A stretch of 64,000 nucleotides of DNA from positions 6,014,001 to 6,078,000 of the forward strand of contig NZ_LT607753.1 in assembly GCF_900090295.1 (NCBI RefSeq), in the 5' to 3' direction. A program made the position numbers and the translations under genes. This document shows, one piece after another, positions 62,678-64,000 of the stretch. Position 1 is the first letter of the stretch. The number at the start of each line of letters is the position of its first letter. The stretch is from Micromonospora coxensis (GTDB taxonomy: Bacteria > Actinomycetota > Actinomycetes > Mycobacteriales > Micromonosporaceae). Under the pieces are notes generated by a model. That model did not search any database, was not told the origin of the DNA, and saw only the letters and a program-made list of their open reading frames with translations.

Positions 62678-64000
62678 ATGACCGTCGAGACCGCCGGCCG
62701 GCCGGGCCTGGCTGCCCTGCTGCCCTACCTGCGCGCCCATCGCGGCACCCTCGTCGCGGTGGGCGCGTTGTCGCTCGTCGGCGCCGGGGCGGCGCTGGCC
62801 CAGCCGCTGCTGACCCGGCAGGTGCTCGACTCCCTGGCCGCGGCCCGACCGGTCGCCGGCCTGGTCGTCGTGCTGGTCGCCCTGGTGGTGGCCGGGGCGG
62901 CTCTCGGCGGGCTCCGCGACTACCTGCTGCAACGCACCGCCGAGGGGGTGGTGCTGGGCACCCGCCGCCGGCTCGCCGGGCACCTGCTGCGGCTGCCGAT
63001 CGTGGAGTACGACCGGCGCCGCACCGGCGACCTGCTCTCCCGGGTCGGCTCCGACACCACCCTGCTGCGGGCGGTGGTCACCTCCGGGCTCTTCGAGACG
63101 GTCACCGGAGCGGTGATGGTGCTCGGCGCGGCGACCGCGATGGCCCTGCTCGACCCGGTGCTGTTCGGGGTGACCCTGCTCGGGGTCGCCGCCGGGGTGG
63201 GCTTCGCGCTCACCGTCGCCCGCCGGGTGCGCGGCCTGTCCCGCGCCGCCCAGGAGCGGGTCGGGGAGATGACCTCCGCCGTGGAGCGCGCGATCTCCGC
63301 CGCCCGCACCATCCGCGCCGCCCGGGCCGAGGGCCGCGAGGCCGCCACGGTCGGGGTCAGCGCGCAGGCGGCGTACGCGGCCGGGCTGCGGGTGGCCCGG
63401 GTGCAGGCCGTCGTCGGCCCGGTCAGCACGGTCACCATCCAGGGCGCGTTCCTGCTGGTCCTCGGCGTCGGCGGGGCCCGGGTGGCGGCCGGCGCGATCA
63501 CCGTCGGCGATCTGGTCGCCTTCGTGATGTTCCTGTTCTTCCTGGTCCTGCCGTTGGGTCAGGCGGTGCACGCGTACACCCAGCTGCAGACCGGGCTCGG
63601 CGCGTTGCAGCGCATCGAGGAGGTGCTGGCCGTACCGGCGGAGGAGACCGCGGACCGGGCCGGGCCGGCGCCGGTCCCGCCGCCCGGACGCCCGGCGGTG
63701 ATCGAGTTCGACCGGGTCGGGTTCGGCTACCCGGACGGCCCGGCGGTGCTGCACGAGGTGAGCTTCACCGTGCCCGCCGGCGCCCGCACCGCCCTGGTCG
63801 GCCCCTCCGGCGCCGGCAAGTCCACCCTGCTGGCGCTGGTGGAACGCTTCTACGACGTCACCGCCGGGGCGTTGCGCATCGACGGCGTCGACGTGCGCGA
63901 CCTGCCCCGCGACGCGCTGCGGTCCCGGCTCGGCTACGTCGAGCAGGAGGCCCCGGTGCTCGCCGGGACGCTGCGGGACAATCTGCTCATCGGCGCCCCG
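62678..64000 (+). CDS. ABC exporter (fused permease-ATPase), 5' part
   Basis: The first 441 residues of an ABC-type exporter half-transporter; the frame runs off the right edge. Residues 10-330 hold a six-helix type-1 ABC membrane domain with the coupling region VGEMTSAVERAISAARTIRAARAEG. The nucleotide-binding domain begins near residue 345 (IEFDRVGFGYPDG), with Walker A GPSGAGKST and the Q-loop region LGYVEQEAPVLAGTLRDNLL at the very end. Walker B and the signature motif are beyond the window. Substrate is unknown (lipid, peptide or drug). The start is leaderless after TACGGT. Confidence 0.85.
   Translation, partial: MTVETAGRPGLAALLPYLRAHRGTLVAVGALSLVGAGAALAQPLLTRQVLDSLAAARPVAGLVVVLVALVVAGAALGGLRDYLLQRTAEGVVLGTRRRLAGHLLRLPIVEYDRRRTGDLLSRVGSDTTLLRAVVTSGLFETVTGAVMVLGAATAMALLDPVLFGVTLLGVAAGVGFALTVARRVRGLSRAAQERVGEMTSAVERAISAARTIRAARAEGREAATVGVSAQAAYAAGLRVARVQAVVGPVSTVTIQGAFLLVLGVGGARVAAGAITVGDLVAFVMFLFFLVLPLGQAVHAYTQLQTGLGALQRIEEVLAVPAEETADRAGPAPVPPPGRPAVIEFDRVGFGYPDGPAVLHEVSFTVPAGARTALVGPSGAGKSTLLALVERFYDVTAGALRIDGVDVRDLPRDALRSRLGYVEQEAPVLAGTLRDNLLIGAP

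Overview
The window reads as chromosomal DNA of a high-GC actinobacterium, most likely a Micromonosporaceae (Micromonospora-like). The grounds are the very high G+C, frequent GTG/TTG starts, tightly packed genes, a glycogen/GlgX/TreY/TreZ block, GpgS, DivIVA-like and soluble Ser/Thr kinase genes, and many sigma-factor partner-switching proteins. The family assignment is an inference from gene content; there is no rRNA to confirm it. I see no tRNA, rRNA, CRISPR array, insertion sequence, phage or replication origin. About 57 genes are supported; the first and last run off the window.

Layout. 1-6400: end of a glycogen-debranching enzyme, a type II NADH dehydrogenase-like flavoprotein, an AI-2E family membrane protein, a spermidine-synthase-like methyltransferase-fold protein and a DUF2267/pterin-dehydratase-like fusion. 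6470-11240: a compact signalling block of two STAS proteins, a PAS-GAF-PP2C phosphatase, a cobalamin-binding protein with CarH photoreceptor signatures, a third STAS protein and a stand-alone receiver. 11350-20540: DivIVA-like protein, cell-wall lytic protein, EEP hydrolase, OsmC protein, Ser/Thr kinase, alpha/beta hydrolase, an OmpR-type two-component pair, an AraC regulator, a minisatellite and a VOC protein. 20720-25820: an operon of a tiny membrane protein, a methyltransferase and a membrane sulfatase-like protein, then citrate synthase. 25970-33880: a glycosyltransferase diverging from a glgX-treY-treZ operon that would convert glycogen to trehalose. 34000-35960: a lower-GC, apparently acquired membrane-protein gene and a decayed XRE regulator. 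36000-46700: PadR/permease-prefix pair, class A beta-lactamase, SRPBCC protein, zinc dehydrogenase, membrane proteins, a glutamate-cysteine ligase relative and hydrolases. 46840-52800: Vms1/eRF1-like protein, ThDP enzyme, haem-oxygenase-fold enzyme, CDGSH protein and an unrecognised gene. 53080-57400: an RNA polymerase sigma factor fused to its own STAS domain, cytochrome oxidase subunit I, and a STAS-like/HATPase anti-sigma fusion. 57460-64000: DUF4383 protein, GT4 glycosyltransferase, GpgS, a Gfo/Idh dehydrogenase/zinc-type dehydrogenase pair and the start of an ABC exporter.

How it fits together. Two themes dominate. The first is regulation by partner switching: three free STAS domains, a PP2C phosphatase, a HATPase anti-sigma protein and a sigma factor with a covalent STAS domain lie in one 64-kb stretch, and the phosphatase is translationally coupled to a B12-binding protein carrying the Wx9EH and ExH signatures of light-sensing CarH. 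That combination is the best candidate here for a little-described system (a possible light- or cobalamin-gated stress switch). The second is storage carbohydrate and osmolyte metabolism (debranching enzyme, GlgX, TreY, TreZ, glycosyltransferases, GpgS). Many genes look leaderless: a TANNNT -10 hexamer ends 6-7 bases before the start codon in at least eleven cases. Convergent gene pairs are often separated by long perfect hairpins.
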